The notes beneath the pieces are model-generated. The model was not told the origin of the DNA and searched no databases. It worked only from the letters and a program-made list of their open reading frames with translations. From positions 122,521 through 150,450 of the forward strand of contig RDEW01000066.1 of NCBI GenBank assembly GCA_011109175.1: a DNA stretch of 27,930 bases, in the 5' to 3' direction. Shown piece after piece: positions 10,265-21,188 of this stretch. The position numbers were made by a program, and so were the translations under genes. Numbering within the stretch: the stretch's first letter is position 1; every line of letters starts with the position of its first letter. Source of the DNA: Dicyema japonicum. Its lineage: Eukaryota > Dicyemida > Rhombozoa > Dicyemidae.

Positions 10265-10569
10265 ACCACCACAACACTCACGATTAACTCGGTTATTTTA
10301 ATATATTAGAATATGTTGAAATATTCAATAATATTCAACAATTAGTGGGTAAACAATCCTACACTTTGCAATTTATGCTTCGCAAAGAATTGCAGAGCCA
10401 ACATCGAAAAATCAAAAAGAACAGTCGCAATGTACGCTTGGGTGCAACAAGTAAATATGCCTGTGCTAATTTTTTGGTCACCTTTAACTTTAAGCTTATA
10501 AAAGTGAAAGAATAGATTTTAATTCATACGGAACATGCAAATAAGGGGAGCTTTTACCATTTCCTCGNG

Positions 10570-10719
10570 GACGACAAACATCGTTTATCAACAGGCGTTA
10601 GAAATAGGGTTACAATCAAACCAGGTCGTTTATATATCTGCATAAACTTATAGTTGTTTGATGAAACAGGCCCTCCGCAGGAGCTAGGTCGCGGTGAGCG
10701 AAGCGAGCTGCCGAGCTAG
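10570..10719 (+). mobile_element. Helitron 3'-terminal fragment (copy 1)
   Basis: About 150 bp nearly identical to 11929-12077. It includes the last codons of the Helitron helicase ORF (caacatcgtttatcaacagg), ggccctccgcaggagctagg, a short GC-rich self-complementary stretch (gtgagcgaagcgagc) and a terminal CTAG at 10716-10719 followed by T. This is the classic Helitron 3' end, which is CTRR inserted before T. An N lies at 10568 near its left edge. Confidence 0.75.
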
Positions 10720-10990
10720 TTAAAAATAAATGCATGAATCAAAATTAAAGCTATTATCATATTTGACCTTGACAGAGTGTGCAATTAAGATGCAATTAAG
10801 AGATTGCACGACCTTGAATACAACCACATTAGCACAATTATTAACACAATTGACCACCAATTGACAGCGCAATTAGAAGAATTTTCGTAGAAATATTAAC
10901 TATTTATCCAAGTTTTTCGTAAAGAGGGAATTTATTTTCGGCATGCTTCTTTTCCTAATCTTTTTTATTCAAAAATAATTTTTTCTGTAG

Positions 10991-11126
10991 ATCACCGAAG
11001 GAAGGAAAACGAAGCTGAAGAAAAGAAAGCTCAGCTTAAGGTAATTAATTTAAACTGTTTAATAATTTTTTCTATAGATAACCGAAGGAGGGAAACGAAG
11101 CTGAAGAAAAGAAAGCTCAGCTTAAG
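10991..11126 (+). repeat. Tandem duplicated exon-like unit
   Basis: Two near-identical segments, 10991-11040 and 11078-11126, are each preceded by a T-rich tract ending TAG and followed by GTAA. The shared core is gaagctgaagaaaagaaagc and on to ttaag. They look like duplicated small exons, together with flanking intron sequence, encoding a charged Glu/Lys-rich peptide (ENEAEEKKAQLK in copy 1). Copy 2 is one base shorter, so the two copies cannot both be read in the same frame. They sit between two Helitron 3' ends and may derive from a Helitron N-terminal region or a captured exon. Confidence 0.5.
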
Positions 11127-11324
11127 GTAAGTAATCAAAACTGTTTTTTCTTAACTTGACATGCTGTTGCCTGCTTCTCTTTTGCGTGCCGCTTTTTTCC
11201 CTACTGCTTCTCTGACTGCTGCTTAATGTGATAGTTATGTATTTAATTTAATCGGTGTGTTTGAATGGTGTGTTTGTGATCTGTTTGTGTACCTCGAAAA
11301 CCCGAATTACAAAATAAATACAAA

Positions 11325-12077
11325 AAATATTCTGAACTATCAGAACACTACAGGAATTTCGACTGGCTTCGTGAACTAGCTATATTAGCTCCGTTAAATG
11401 ATGAGGTACTTAATATAAATTTAGATTTATTAATCAAAATCCCTGGAGAAGAAAGAATATATAAATCGGTGGACGTTATTATGGACCATGAAATAGCATG
11501 CGAATATCCGGTTGAATTTTTGATTTTTTAGATCCCTCTGAAATGCCTAATAATCTTTTAAAATTAAAGATAGGCGTTCCAGTGGTTTTATTACGAAATC
11601 TTGCGCCACCTAAATTATGCAACGGAACGAGGTTAGTTATCAAAAATTTGATGGCTAGAAGCGACGATATTAACAGGTAAGTATAGAGGTGAGGATGTAT
11701 ATATCCCACGAATTCCCATTATTTCTGATGAATTACCGTTTAGATTTAAAAGGCTGCAATTTCCGTTGAGGATGAGTTTTGCGATGACTATAAACAAGGC
11801 CCAGGGACAGTCATTAAAGGTAGTTGGCTTATTTTTAGAGAGCGAGTGCTTTTCACATGGACAGCTGTATGTGGGATGCTCAAGGGTAGGCAGAAAAGAA
11901 AATTTATTCATATATGCCAAGGAAGGACGGACGACAACATCGTTTATCAACAGGCGTTAGAATAGGGCTACATCAAACCAGGTCGTTTATTATATCTACA
12001 TAAACTTATAGTTGTTTGATGAAACAGGCCCTCCGCAGGAGCTAGGTCGCGGTGAGCGAAGCGAGCTGCTGAGCTAG
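11325..12077 (+). mobile_element. Helitron remnant with PIF1-like helicase C-terminus and 3' end
   Basis: Helitrons are rolling-circle DNA transposons encoding a Rep-helicase. Here the plus strand reads YRNFDWLRELAILAPLNDEV, IPGEE, EYPVEFL, then after a frameshift LKLKIGVPVVLLRNLAPPKL, CNGTRLVI, and after another frameshift [11 protein letters not shown]. It ends with [11 protein letters not shown] (helicase motif V) and [10 protein letters not shown] (motif VI). These are the terminal blocks of the PIF1-type Helitron helicase. The ORF stops at 11960 and the element ends at CTAG 12074-12077, followed by T. The ATPase Walker A region and the Rep domain are absent, so this is a 5'-truncated dead copy. 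Confidence 0.88.
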
Positions 12078-12330
12078 TCCTTGATAAAGATATGACAACT
12101 TTACAATCACACAAAATTTTAGACTGCGAAATTAACTTGTTTTAATGAAAATCAATAGTCTCGAACGATTATTATGCATACATCCCTGAGAGTAACTTCT
12201 CTAGGAAGAAAGTAAAGTGGGAAAAATTTATAGAACTGGAATTTGAAAATTTTTAATTTACAGACGAGTAATAATTCTACACAAATTTTACATATTTAAT
12301 GTTTTAATAAAAAATTATGTGAATTATTAC
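12078..12330. other. AT-rich spacer, nothing seen
   Basis: Between the Helitron end and the RLE LINE relic. No ORF, repeat or RNA gene was recognised. Confidence 0.4.
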
Positions 12331-12559
12331 AAGTTTTCATGGACGGATGATTGCCTTGCCACTTGGGAGAAATGGACTTCATAATCAATCGGATGCAACC
12401 CGCTAATCGCAATGGGCATAACTAATATACGCCAAACCTACGAAGAATTGAACGGACGCATAGACCAAGCCAGCTGGCATGCTTAAAAATGAGTAGCCAG
12501 TCCCTGAAGCGGTGCTTGGGAACTTTTACCTTGTGAGACAACTGGTTGCCATCTGGACA

Positions 12560-13015
12560 TGAATCTGTAAGGAATTGGAATCGGCCTACGCCTTGGTCTA
12601 CCTGTGTCGGTCAAAACACCAATGCCGATGCGGCGTACAGACCGACGAGCTCGCTACCACTCCCTTTCATGTCGTAACGGAATTGGACGCTCTTGGGCAT
12701 AGCAAACTAAGCCTGAATCAATCCTGAATTCCACTCTCAACTGGAACCTGCAGGGATCTTTTCAGAGAACAGCAGAAGGCCCGATTGGATAACGACCTTT
12801 CCTTTTCAAAAGGAAAGTGTCTGGTTTAAGACGTCACGTGCGTGAAATCCTTTTCGCCCAGAACATGCGTGTATCACTGGAAACCTAGAGCCCCATCTGA
12901 ATGAGCTGAAAAAAAAGAAGCAAGAGAAGCATGCTGATGTCTGGTGGCACTATGTTTGTCCCCTGGCACTAGAGACGTCTGGAATACAGGGGCCCTTGCA
13001 ATCGTAACCTCCTCC
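12560..13015 (+). pseudogene. Decayed RLE LINE endonuclease domain
   Basis: Across three plus-strand frames, pieces appear in the same order as in the minus-strand element at 14035-14544: LRLGLPVSVK, HQCRCGVQTDEL, SRRPDWITTFPF and CPLALETSG. The counterparts there are LRLGLNICRE, HQCRCGQTIDTL, GKRPDGMTTFPF and APVAVETSG. It is the CCHC-plus-PD-(D/E)XK tail of a non-LTR retrotransposon, ruined by stops and indels. It is clearly older than the 14-17 kb copy. Confidence 0.7.
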
Positions 13016-13930
13016 GACAAATCGGTTACGATCAATGCGCAGATTGTATCTCAAATCTGACCGATCCAAAGCTCGTCATTACTTTGGACAAGTTATAACA
13101 AGGCTGTACAATCATTTTCATATCAAAGTCCTTTCGAAAGATATCGAGGGATAAGCGAAATAAATACTGTTGTTTGCAGGTTATAATTATCAAATTATGT
13201 TTTTAGGAAATATTGAAAATCATATTGAAAATTCAGAGATTTATTCAAATTTAGACTCAATTGAAAATTCAAGTATTTTAACTTGGATTCTAATTGTCAA
13301 AGTCCAAAAAAATTCAAATTTAATCTAAAATCCCATTGATGGAAACTCAGTCTACTATAAGGCAATAGAAAATAATGTCCACAATAGTAAATACGAATTT
13401 ATGTCGGAGATAAAGTTTAGATAAAAATTATAGATAGGTTCGAGTTAAAAAAGATTATGGAAACGAACCCTTCGTTGCGGCTGGAATAAATTCGAGTCTC
13501 CATTCTATCCGGCTGCTGAAATAATCAACATTTTATCAAATAATCGAGTCGAGGTATATCAATCATTTTTATTTAGTAGATAAAAAAATGCTAAAGGAGA
13601 GGTATGGACGGTCGCAATGTCAAGACTGAAAAAATAATTAATTTTAATATTTTTTTGTTAAAATGCATTTTTTTAAAGTTAATAAATGATTAAAATAGTA
13701 TGATTTGTTCAAGGTAAAATTAAGATTTGTTCAAGGTAAAATGTAACCGGTTTGCCCATGCCGCATCATATCCGCTCACAAATATATTTATATGATCATC
13801 TCCGTTACTATCATTTTTCTGTTATTAATAATAAAATCGTTTTGTTTTTTAAATTATTCCTTATTTCTGTTAATGAATAATTTCATCATAATGGTCTACA
13901 GTTTTATAAATTAACAGGACAACACAGACA
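13016..13930. other. AT-rich region, no gene seen
   Basis: Very AT-rich. A short tandem duplication, gatttgttcaaggtaaaat, lies near 13700-13742. No convincing coding sequence. Confidence 0.4.
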
Positions 13931-16900
13931 AAAATTATTTTTTTGAACTGCCGGCGCATAGGATGGCCTGGCAGTTCCCTCGGACAATCGCCAACGAGAC
14001 TCTTTGGAAGAGATGGCGAGTCTCGTTGGGATCCTTATTCTTCTTTGGCAATCTTCGTCCCCAGCCGACGAAGAAAAGAAAGCGATTCCGGGCCGATGAC
14101 CCCGGATGTCTCCACGGCTACTGGCGCGAAAGTGTGATCATCGGCCAGGGACGCGTATTTACTCGTCTTAGTGGCCTCCGCGCGTCTAGCCGCCGAGCCA
14201 GGCTCAGCAACTGACAAGATCTGGTTATGGGCAGAGAATGTGTCGGCGCATGTCGCGTCCCAGATGAGGCATTTCCCGTGATCGAAAGGAAATGTTGTCA
14301 TCCCATCTGGGCGCTTTCCATCTCCGCGATCCAACCCGACTGGTTCCAGCACATTGTGGAATCCTGCAGATGCCAGGGAGCGGCTCACCACATCATTGAG
14401 CCCTGAGTGCCGAGGGAAACGGCCAGCGCTACGTCGGCAAGAAAGCGGGTGCAGTCCTAGGGTGTCAATCGTCTGACCGCAGCGGCATTGATGCTCACGG
14501 CAGATGTTTAATCCCAGGCGCAGGAGACTGCGATGCGGAGGCATTCGTTATCCAGTAATGTCCCGACTGACGCCATTGGGATAGCTGTCAGCCAGGCTCC
14601 TGAATACTTTTGGGACCCTGCAAGCAGACAGCCCAGGCGGTGTTGATCGAGTTTGCACTTGAGGAGTGAAAACTTGTAATCGGAATAGATTCCGTCCCAT
14701 TGCCGCTGTTTGGTCGAATCATTGGGTGTTTCGAGGCCCTAGGCGGACCAGGATCTGACAGCCGAAGAGAACTCAGAGTCCAGGGCGATTCAATAACGGA
14801 TTGCAGAATCTCATGGACAAGAGAGCTGGTGGCATGTACGGAGGAAAGGAATGCTGGCAGGGAAAGATCGGCGGCTGAGCGCACGCCGATGCCACCATGG
14901 CTAACCGGGAGGATTGCCTGCTCCCAGCCAAGGTCATCGAAAGGGGCATTGCAGATTGTTTCGAGGCATGACCTGAGGGCACGGTCGAAGCTGGAAAGCC
15001 CAACGTGATTGGTGAAGCATGGGGAACTTCTGAGGCTGAATAATAGTTTGGGAATTGCGAAACAGTTCTTCAACAAGAATAGGGCCGCGTGGGAATCGAT
15101 AGCCGTAAGTTTACTGGACATTGACTTAAGATTGGCGGTTTTTTGGACAGCGTTTGCTCCACTCCCGTGTTGAATATAGGGGAGCCCAGAATCCTGAGAT
15201 TCGATGGCGTGGTGACTTGGATGTTGGATAAATACGAGTTGAATGAACGTAGAATATCGGAAAAATGGTGTGGGTCGTAACTGATGTTTATGATTTCAGA
15301 TTTGTGGAATTGACTTCGAGACCAATGGCTTGCAATGAAGGGATTAAGATACTTAAGTCGTCAAGGACGGATTCGGATGTGCCACCAATGGTGGCGTCGT
15401 CCAGGTACCAAACGTTGAATTTGGATGATACCTTCCTGGCAACATTATCAACGGCCAATGCGAAAAGAAGAGGGCCCAGAGGGTCACCTTGCTGTACTCC
15501 ATTGCTGGACGGGATTGTCTGATTACCAGCAATGAGGAGGCTGGGCTGGCCGTAAGCCAACGCGACGAGGCGAGAGATTGATGGGCAGCGACGGGTAACG
15601 GATTCGAAAAAAGTGTCACGACGCACACAGTTGAAAGCATTAGCCAAGTCTATCTTGATAAGAAGACAAAACTCGTCTTGGCGATCTTGTGAAGCAAGAA
15701 CGTACTTCCTTGTGGCGTGGACTGCTGCTTCACAGCCACCCCTAACCCCGACGCCGAGTTGTATTGGGCGTAATTCGTGTTTCAGCAATTTAATGGCTTG
15801 TCTGCAAGCTACTTTCGACGCCAGTCGGCGGGAGAGGCAACCCACAGCGAAGGAACGGACGCCGCCTTCCTTTTTCCTTAGGGAGGTGAGGTTAGCGGTA
15901 AAAATTATGTTGCGGGCATACTCAGATATTTCTCCATTCAAGATTCGGTTCATAAGAGCTGTTAGAGATAATAGGAGGCGACGACCAACTTCGCAGGTTT
16001 GGTAAAAGAGCATGTCTTTGGAGTGCTCGGGCCGGAGACCGTTTATACCGCCACAGTTACCGGTTGGAAAAGAATTAATGGCATCGAGGACTTTCTTTTT
16101 TGAGGCGTGCGAGATTAGGGGGTTGGAATGGATCATAATGGGCCGCTGGTCATCCGGAGGGTCCGGGTGCTTCGCTCTTAGCTCTGTAAGAATTTGGGGG
16201 TTATTTCGAAGGCCTTGGAATCGGATGCAAGTGCTCGCACAGCGCCGGCAACATTTCCCTCCAATAGTTGGGCGTTTACACGTTCACGTAGGCGTATGAC
16301 GTCTCGGTTAATGGCCTCGTCGTTTTCTGAGGCGGGACGGGTGTGTCTGGGTCTTCAGTTGGGCCTTCCCTGGGGCACCCAACCAACCAGAGAAGTCCGA
16401 GGGACAAGACATGTAGGCCGATATGTTGGCCTTGAATCGCGACGAATTGGAAAGGGTTGGATGTTATGGCCTCTGGGTTTATGGGTGGCCTCTTTAGGGA
16501 GACCGAGAGCCATTATGCCGAAACAGAAAAGATGGTTCCAGCTGGATGGGTCATTAGAAGAAAGTGCCTTGTCGATAACGGAGGATAAAGACTCGGCCGA
16601 GGGAATGCGCGCAGCCTTGGGTATTTTTACTGGGATAGCACGGACCCTTTTGGCTCGGGAAACCGACAAGAGGAAATCTTTCACTGTTGGGATGGGTATA
16701 ATTGGTCGGGAATTATTGGAATCGGGTAGAATGTTGGAAGATACCGGCCGCAAACCGCGGGCAAGAGGGTGGCATGAGGGGCAGATCCATTTGGACAAAG
16801 TTGAGGCAGCCAGTTTAGAGATTCCGGCACAGGAAAGGTGGAAGAAGCGGTTGCAGGTGGAACACAGGCAACCGTTCTTCCTCAGGTTGCATAAATTGCA

Positions 16901-16955
16901 CGAAGAGCATAGGAGAGATTTTTTAGAGAAAGGGAGTACCATGTGGATATACTAG
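13930..16955 (-). mobile_element. RLE-type non-LTR retrotransposon with PHD-like finger
   Basis: Read on the minus strand, the element starts near 16942 with a Cys/His finger of PHD type (CSSCNLCN, CLCSTCNRFFHLSCAG, WICPSC). A linker (GNVAGAVRALASD) follows, then the RT (16136-15288): NGLRPEHSKD, KIDLANAFNCVRRD (motif A), GVQQGDPLGPLLFALAVD (motif B) and WYLDD (motif C). The thumb is at 15121-14588 with LPVSHGGIGVRSA. The C-terminal domain (14544-14035) has HQCRCG...HPLSC, then KRPDGMTTF and WDAT, the CCHC and PD-(D/E)XK layout of a restriction-like endonuclease. It ends in an A-rich tail near 13930. The RT motifs are intact, but frame changes near 16190-16355, 15121-15288 and 14544-14588 separate the pieces, so it is probably inactive or carries sequencing indels. 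Confidence 0.88.
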
Positions 16956-17130
16956 ATTGAGACAGTGTAACAAGATGGATATGGAGAATAGAGACAATGA
17001 AAGATAAATGAAATATGGGATGGAAGAAGGATATAAGAGATAGATGTACTAGATAAAAGGGGGATTTGGTTAATTGAGACAATGTAATAGGATGGATATA
17101 GCAGATTGAGACAACAAGGACAACAACAAC
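16945..17130. repeat. Degenerate short repeats at the 5' side of the RLE LINE
   Basis: Motifs such as agattgagaca, aatgtaataggatggatata and aggatataagagatag recur several times with variation, followed by an acaacaacaacaacgtgcaac microsatellite-like stretch. It lies just upstream (minus strand) of the LINE ORF and may be its 5' untranslated region. Confidence 0.45.
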
Positions 17131-17199
17131 AACGTGCAACAACAACGTGCAATCGTTTTATAAATTCTATCGGAAAAATAAAAAACACTTTTTAGAGAA

Positions 17200-18060
17200 T
17201 CAACGATAGCAATTTAGATATTAGTTTGTTAAATAAATAAATCCATTTTATTTCGTTGCTGGGAGATTGACTGACATTAAGTAAGAACAAGGTTGAGTTT
17301 TCTACGATCATTGTTTTGCTTTTCGACATTTGGAGAAAGCTGCTCACGATTTTGGAAATAAAGAGCATCGTGTCTGATACCGTCAGGAATATGTAGACCT
17401 TTTATATTCTAAAAATTATTTTGAAACTATCTGAATACTTGGAGAATAAGTTTTCTGTTAACCATGTCTTTTTTCCAGCCCATTACATATGATTTTGAAT
17501 CATCGGATGATAAGATGAATATATTTGGAAAATTGGGACATTCTCTAAAATCAGTAATTATATAAATTGTTTTATACCTCATTTATTTACTAATGTTGCT
17601 TGCCAACTATTTTTAAATTTTATATTATTATATCCACACAATAAGAATTACTCAAGTAAGAATTACATAATTGCCGAGTATTGCTCCAGCTAGTCCCGAA
17701 TTGTATAATGAAACAAATCTATAATTAATTCAAAGGATAGTGAACAGTATTAAACTCATATTAAGTGATTTGGACTAAATTCCAATGTTCTTACAGTTCA
17801 CTGTTCTGATTTAGTAAGTTTCACTGTTATTGTTCAAATAATCAAAGGGAAGTTTGAAACTGTATCAATCAAAATAAAATATCTTATAATTTAGAGCATA
17901 TCTGGTTAGATGCAGTGGAAGCTTCGGGGGAGCGTAAAAGAAGATCACACATTAACCACGGAAAATAGCAACTGATAGAGACCACGAAGGGGATTTATTA
18001 TTCCCCGTTTATTTAAATAAATTTAAAATCGGTAAAAAATACAGTTTCCCTCTATTGCTC
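17200..18060. other. AT-rich region, no gene seen
   Basis: No open frame of note on either strand. A short palindrome (ctgaatacttgg context near 17429) recurs near 20611, but no larger structure was found. Confidence 0.4.
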
Positions 18061-19000
18061 ACCATTTCTGGGACCAAGCCAAAACGGACCAAGTTTTTTT
18101 GCAGGATCGTTTATCCATATTTTTTTGCATTTTTATTAAACTTTCAAGCATATTCACATTAAAATTGTCGTCATGCAAAAAATATTTTTTGAGGTCAAAA
18201 ACACTTCATCGCATCTCGATGTGTAATACATTTGTTTCTTCACAATCTTTAGTAATGATCTTATCTAAATTGTCATTTTCATCTTTATTGTTTTGAAGAA
18301 ATTCATAAAGTTTGTCATTTTTTTATTTAGCCCCATTCCCCCCCCTGAAATTGGAAGGAATGCGGCTCGAAGAAAAAACCGACAGACCTCTTNGAACGAA
18401 AGGAGTCACCGAGATCAGTGAGAATGTCCTCAACAAGGTGCACTTCTGAGGGAGTAGAGTAACAAAGCGAAGAAGTTTCTCGCGAGAAACAAGCCGTGAA
18501 TCACAGTCGTCTTTGGGGGGGTTTCTATGTAATATACTCAGTTCAGAAAGGGTAATGGAATACACATCTTCCACCAAAGAACTCCCTGACCCATTCTGGG
18601 GAGAATTGTTGACTTGAATGACATCAGAAGACACATTTCCAGGCCAAAATTCAGGATTTTTCTAAACAGGCTAATTCAGGAATCTTACTAAAAATTCAGG
18701 AATCTTACTAAAAAGAGTCATTTCCAGGAAGTATTGACTCATCTAACTGTAGACTAAAATGTGTATTTTTCAATATCGAACACAAATTGTTTTCTACATC
18801 GAATGCCATGTCATCGATACGTCTCTGTACCGTTTTGTTCCTCAGTGGAATTGACTTAATGATATTCTGATGAGGTTGGTTCATAACCGTTGTCAGTACT
18901 TCGCGAATTGATGGAATTATAAGTTCTTCCCCAATTGTGTGGGGTTTACCAGATTTAGCGATAAGAAAAGCAATATTATATCATGCAATAAAACAAATAT
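18060..19000 (-). pseudogene. hAT transposase remnant, ZBED5/FAM200-like
   Basis: On the minus strand at about 18990-18740 the translation gives YNIAFLIAKSGKPHTIGEEL, IPLRNKTVQRRIDDMAFDVE and THFSLQLDES. These are diagnostic blocks of hAT transposases related to domesticated ZBED5/FAM200 (KxGKPHTIGEEL, R-I-DMA, LQLDES). The D of LQLDES is the first catalytic Asp region. A 20-bp tandem duplication (aggaatcttactaaaaattc) at about 18673-18713 then breaks the frame. More transposase-like sequence (DKLYEFLQNN, HDDNFNVNMLESL) lies at 18310-18080 beyond an unrelated-looking segment. No terminal repeats were found. Confidence 0.7.
18323..18640 (-). CDS. Unrecognised ORF inside the hAT remnant
   Basis: A 103-aa frame with stretches GSGSSLVEDVYSITLSELSI and RLVSREKLLRFVTLLPQKC, containing one N at 18393. 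It is richer in GC than its flanks and interrupts the hAT transposase remnant, suggesting a secondary insertion. No family recognised. Confidence 0.25.
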   Translation of the reverse strand, partial: GNVSSDVIQVNNSPQNGSGSSLVEDVYSITLSELSILHRNPPKDDCDSRLVSREKLLRFVTLLPQKCTLLRTFSLISVTPFVXRGLSVFSSSRIPSNFRGGNGAK

Positions 19001-19184
19001 ATTTGCCCATTTCTGTTGATTTGTGTGTTTTGTGAGTAGTCTTTTGAAAAACGCAAGCGGCTGGTTGGGTTTATTTGGATGAACCTATATTTGTGGTGAA
19101 ACCGTATTTTATATACATAATATTATGTGACATGGGCAACCTGTCCTTTACGTGTTACTATGGCAACTACTTAACAAATTAATA

Positions 19185-20460
19185 CTAATAACTAGGGCAA
19201 CATAAGTCAATAAAGTCAATTTCAATTCAGAGTTAGACTTTAGTCTAAAAATAATGATTAGCTAAAAAAATATCAAAAAAAGGTTTCTATAAAAAGTTTG
19301 TTAGGTCAATTTGGTCAATTTTTGGATTTTTTAGGTCAATTTTTTTAATTAGGTCAATTTTTAAACTTCTACTAAATTATAGACTATATATGCCTAAAAA
19401 TAAGTCTTCCGATTTTAAAAAAAGCTACAAATATTTGTGAAAAATATCCAAAGAATTTTTAGTTACACCGAATGGAATGCTTGTTTGTAAATTATGTGAG
19501 TTACCCGTAACATATCGAGGCTGGACTAACGCCTTCTGCGGCTTGGGAATGCCATGTCTACCGGCATCCACCTGGCTGCAGACAGATACATTGGAAAACA
19601 GCCACAGAACAAACACTCTATCAGACCATGCCATCCGGATGTCTTCGCTCTATCGGCTGAACAAAAGGAGCTTAAGCTGTTGATTGAGAACACTAAAGAC
19701 ACGAACACTATCCACGCACTGAAGAACCGGCGAGCCACTACCCAGAAACAAATAAAGCGCCTAAACCTCCAATATGGCCGGGACACCCTGACTTCCCGCC
19801 TCGAGGAACTGGAAACTCTTAAAGACAACGCACGAATGTTTCTGGCACTACGGCTGCTTAAGTATGCACTTCCTTAGAAGGAGATTCTTTGCTTATTAAA
19901 TAGCGAAAGAATGTTTATTTAATGAACAACTTCATGAAGATCTAACGACGATAACATCACAATATTCACCTTTATTAAATTTGCTTGATGATTTAGAATC
20001 GACCAATTTTACTATAAATAAAGCATACAATTAAAGAAGCCGTATGTGGAATAAAAAATTATATTAACAAAAGGATGAATTCTAATGATATCACAAAAAT
20101 AATGAATTTCGATGATCATTTCATTTCACCTTCGGATTATTCTTTATTGATTGAATGTCAGGCTACATCGTGCGCAGTGGAACGATCATTTTCGATTCTA
20201 AACAAAATCTTAACAAAGAATATGAATTTTAAATCGAAAAAATGTAAAAAATTACTTGATTGTTAATAACTCGATAAACGATGTATAAAATTACTTTTAA
20301 TTTTCATAAGAGTAGTTTATATCTGAAAATAAAGTTGTAAATAGTATTTTTTAGGTCAATTTTTCAGTCAATTTTAAAATTTTACAGTCAATTAAATTGA
20401 CTTTTTAAGGGCAATTTTTATTTTTTTAAGTCAATAAAAATGTTGCGCCCTACTAATAAC
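19185..20460 (+). mobile_element. Complete hAT element, dead, with nested insertion
   Basis: The ends are tagggcaacat (from 19193) and the inverse atgttgcgcccta (to 20452), flanked by the perfect 8-bp duplication ctaataac (19185-19192, 20453-20460). Both subterminal regions are packed with the motif gtcaattt (about ten copies), as expected for transposase-binding arrays. Inside, 19462-19515 gives a BED-finger start, NGMLVCKLCELPVT. Near the far end, 20075-20266 encodes the hAT C-terminal dimerisation block ATSCAVERSFSILNKILTKN. The catalytic middle is missing or replaced by a GC-richer insertion at about 19513-19877. Confidence 0.88.
19513..19877 (+). mobile_element. Insertion nested in the hAT element, possible LINE linker fragment
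   Basis: A 107-aa frame (start at 19554) with LSAEQKELKLLIENTKDTNT, ALKNRRATTQKQIKRL and DNARMFLALRLLKYALP. The charged, helical layout ending in a K-ARMF-A-R-L-K motif resembles the segment between endonuclease and RT in APE-type LINEs, but this is only a pattern judgement. It is clearly more GC-rich than the hAT element around it and cuts the BED finger in two, so it arrived after the hAT element. Confidence 0.35.
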
Positions 20461-20740
20461 TTTAAAAAATTAATTAATAGATATTTAATTGTTTATTTCT
20501 TTCAACGCGACACCAACACCGATTTTTTTGACTGTTTAAAATTCGACCTAAACATGAATTTCGACCTATACTTCTACGCGTGAATTGGACAAAATTGTGA
20601 CTATTTCGCAAGTATCTGAATACTTGGATTTGAATTTATCTAACATTAAAGCTGGATTCGTCCCGTAATCCTTTGCAATCAAACCTTAATAGATTAAAAT
20701 TAATTTACAACTTTATCTTCTATGCCATAGGGCCTATGGC
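20461..20740. other. AT-rich spacer, nothing seen
   Basis: No coding or repeat feature recognised between the hAT element and the ORF at 20745. Confidence 0.4.
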
Positions 20741-20744
20741 ATAA

Positions 20745-21050
20745 TTGTACTTACTACAATACGCCCAAGAAAAACTTAAGACAGAGAAATTAAAAGGACC
20801 TCCTTATTCGGATTTAATTAGAAAACTTAACACTCTTGCTCTTAAAAAAGAATTGTGTGACTTTCACGAGCGAAACCCTAGGCACTTAGGTGCTTATGGC
20901 AACGCGGTAGTGCTCTTTACATTTTTTTACAGTAAACAATTTAGTCATAAACGCCCCCTTAAAATTTTGTATCGCCTACTTTGGAAAGAGCTTTCATTAA
21001 AACTATCTGGTGATGTTCTTTACTTCGAAACGAGGTACTGTCCATTTTAA
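20745..21050 (+). CDS. Unrecognised 101-aa ORF
   Basis: Begins MYLLQYAQEKLKTEKLKG and contains FHERNPRHLGAYGNAV. It is Lys/Leu-rich with likely helices and no membrane segment or known motif I can name. It stands alone among transposon debris. It could be an exon of a host gene, a transposon fragment or chance. Confidence 0.3.
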   Translation: MYLLQYAQEKLKTEKLKGPPYSDLIRKLNTLALKKELCDFHERNPRHLGAYGNAVVLFTFFYSKQFSHKRPLKILYRLLWKELSLKLSGDVLYFETRYCPF

Positions 21051-21188
21051 GTTTGGTTGCTGTTTTATCCATGTGATCCATGTGATTAGCCGTAATTTGC
21101 TATGTGATTAGTTGACCCACAATTAATGCCACTTCTGCTCTTTTTATAGTCAAGTTTACATTCTGACCTTCGGTGATTCCTGAACATA

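Noticed and set aside
10570-12077. Long direct repeats suggesting an LTR retrotransposon
   Set aside because: The repeats are 150 bp, lack TG...CA ends, contain the end of a helicase ORF and finish in CTAG|T. No RT, integrase or primer-binding site lies between them.
15613-16955. Plus-strand ORFs (130, 95 and 253 aa) across the LINE
   Set aside because: Opposite-strand shadows of the RT and PHD-like frames, made long by the locally higher GC content.
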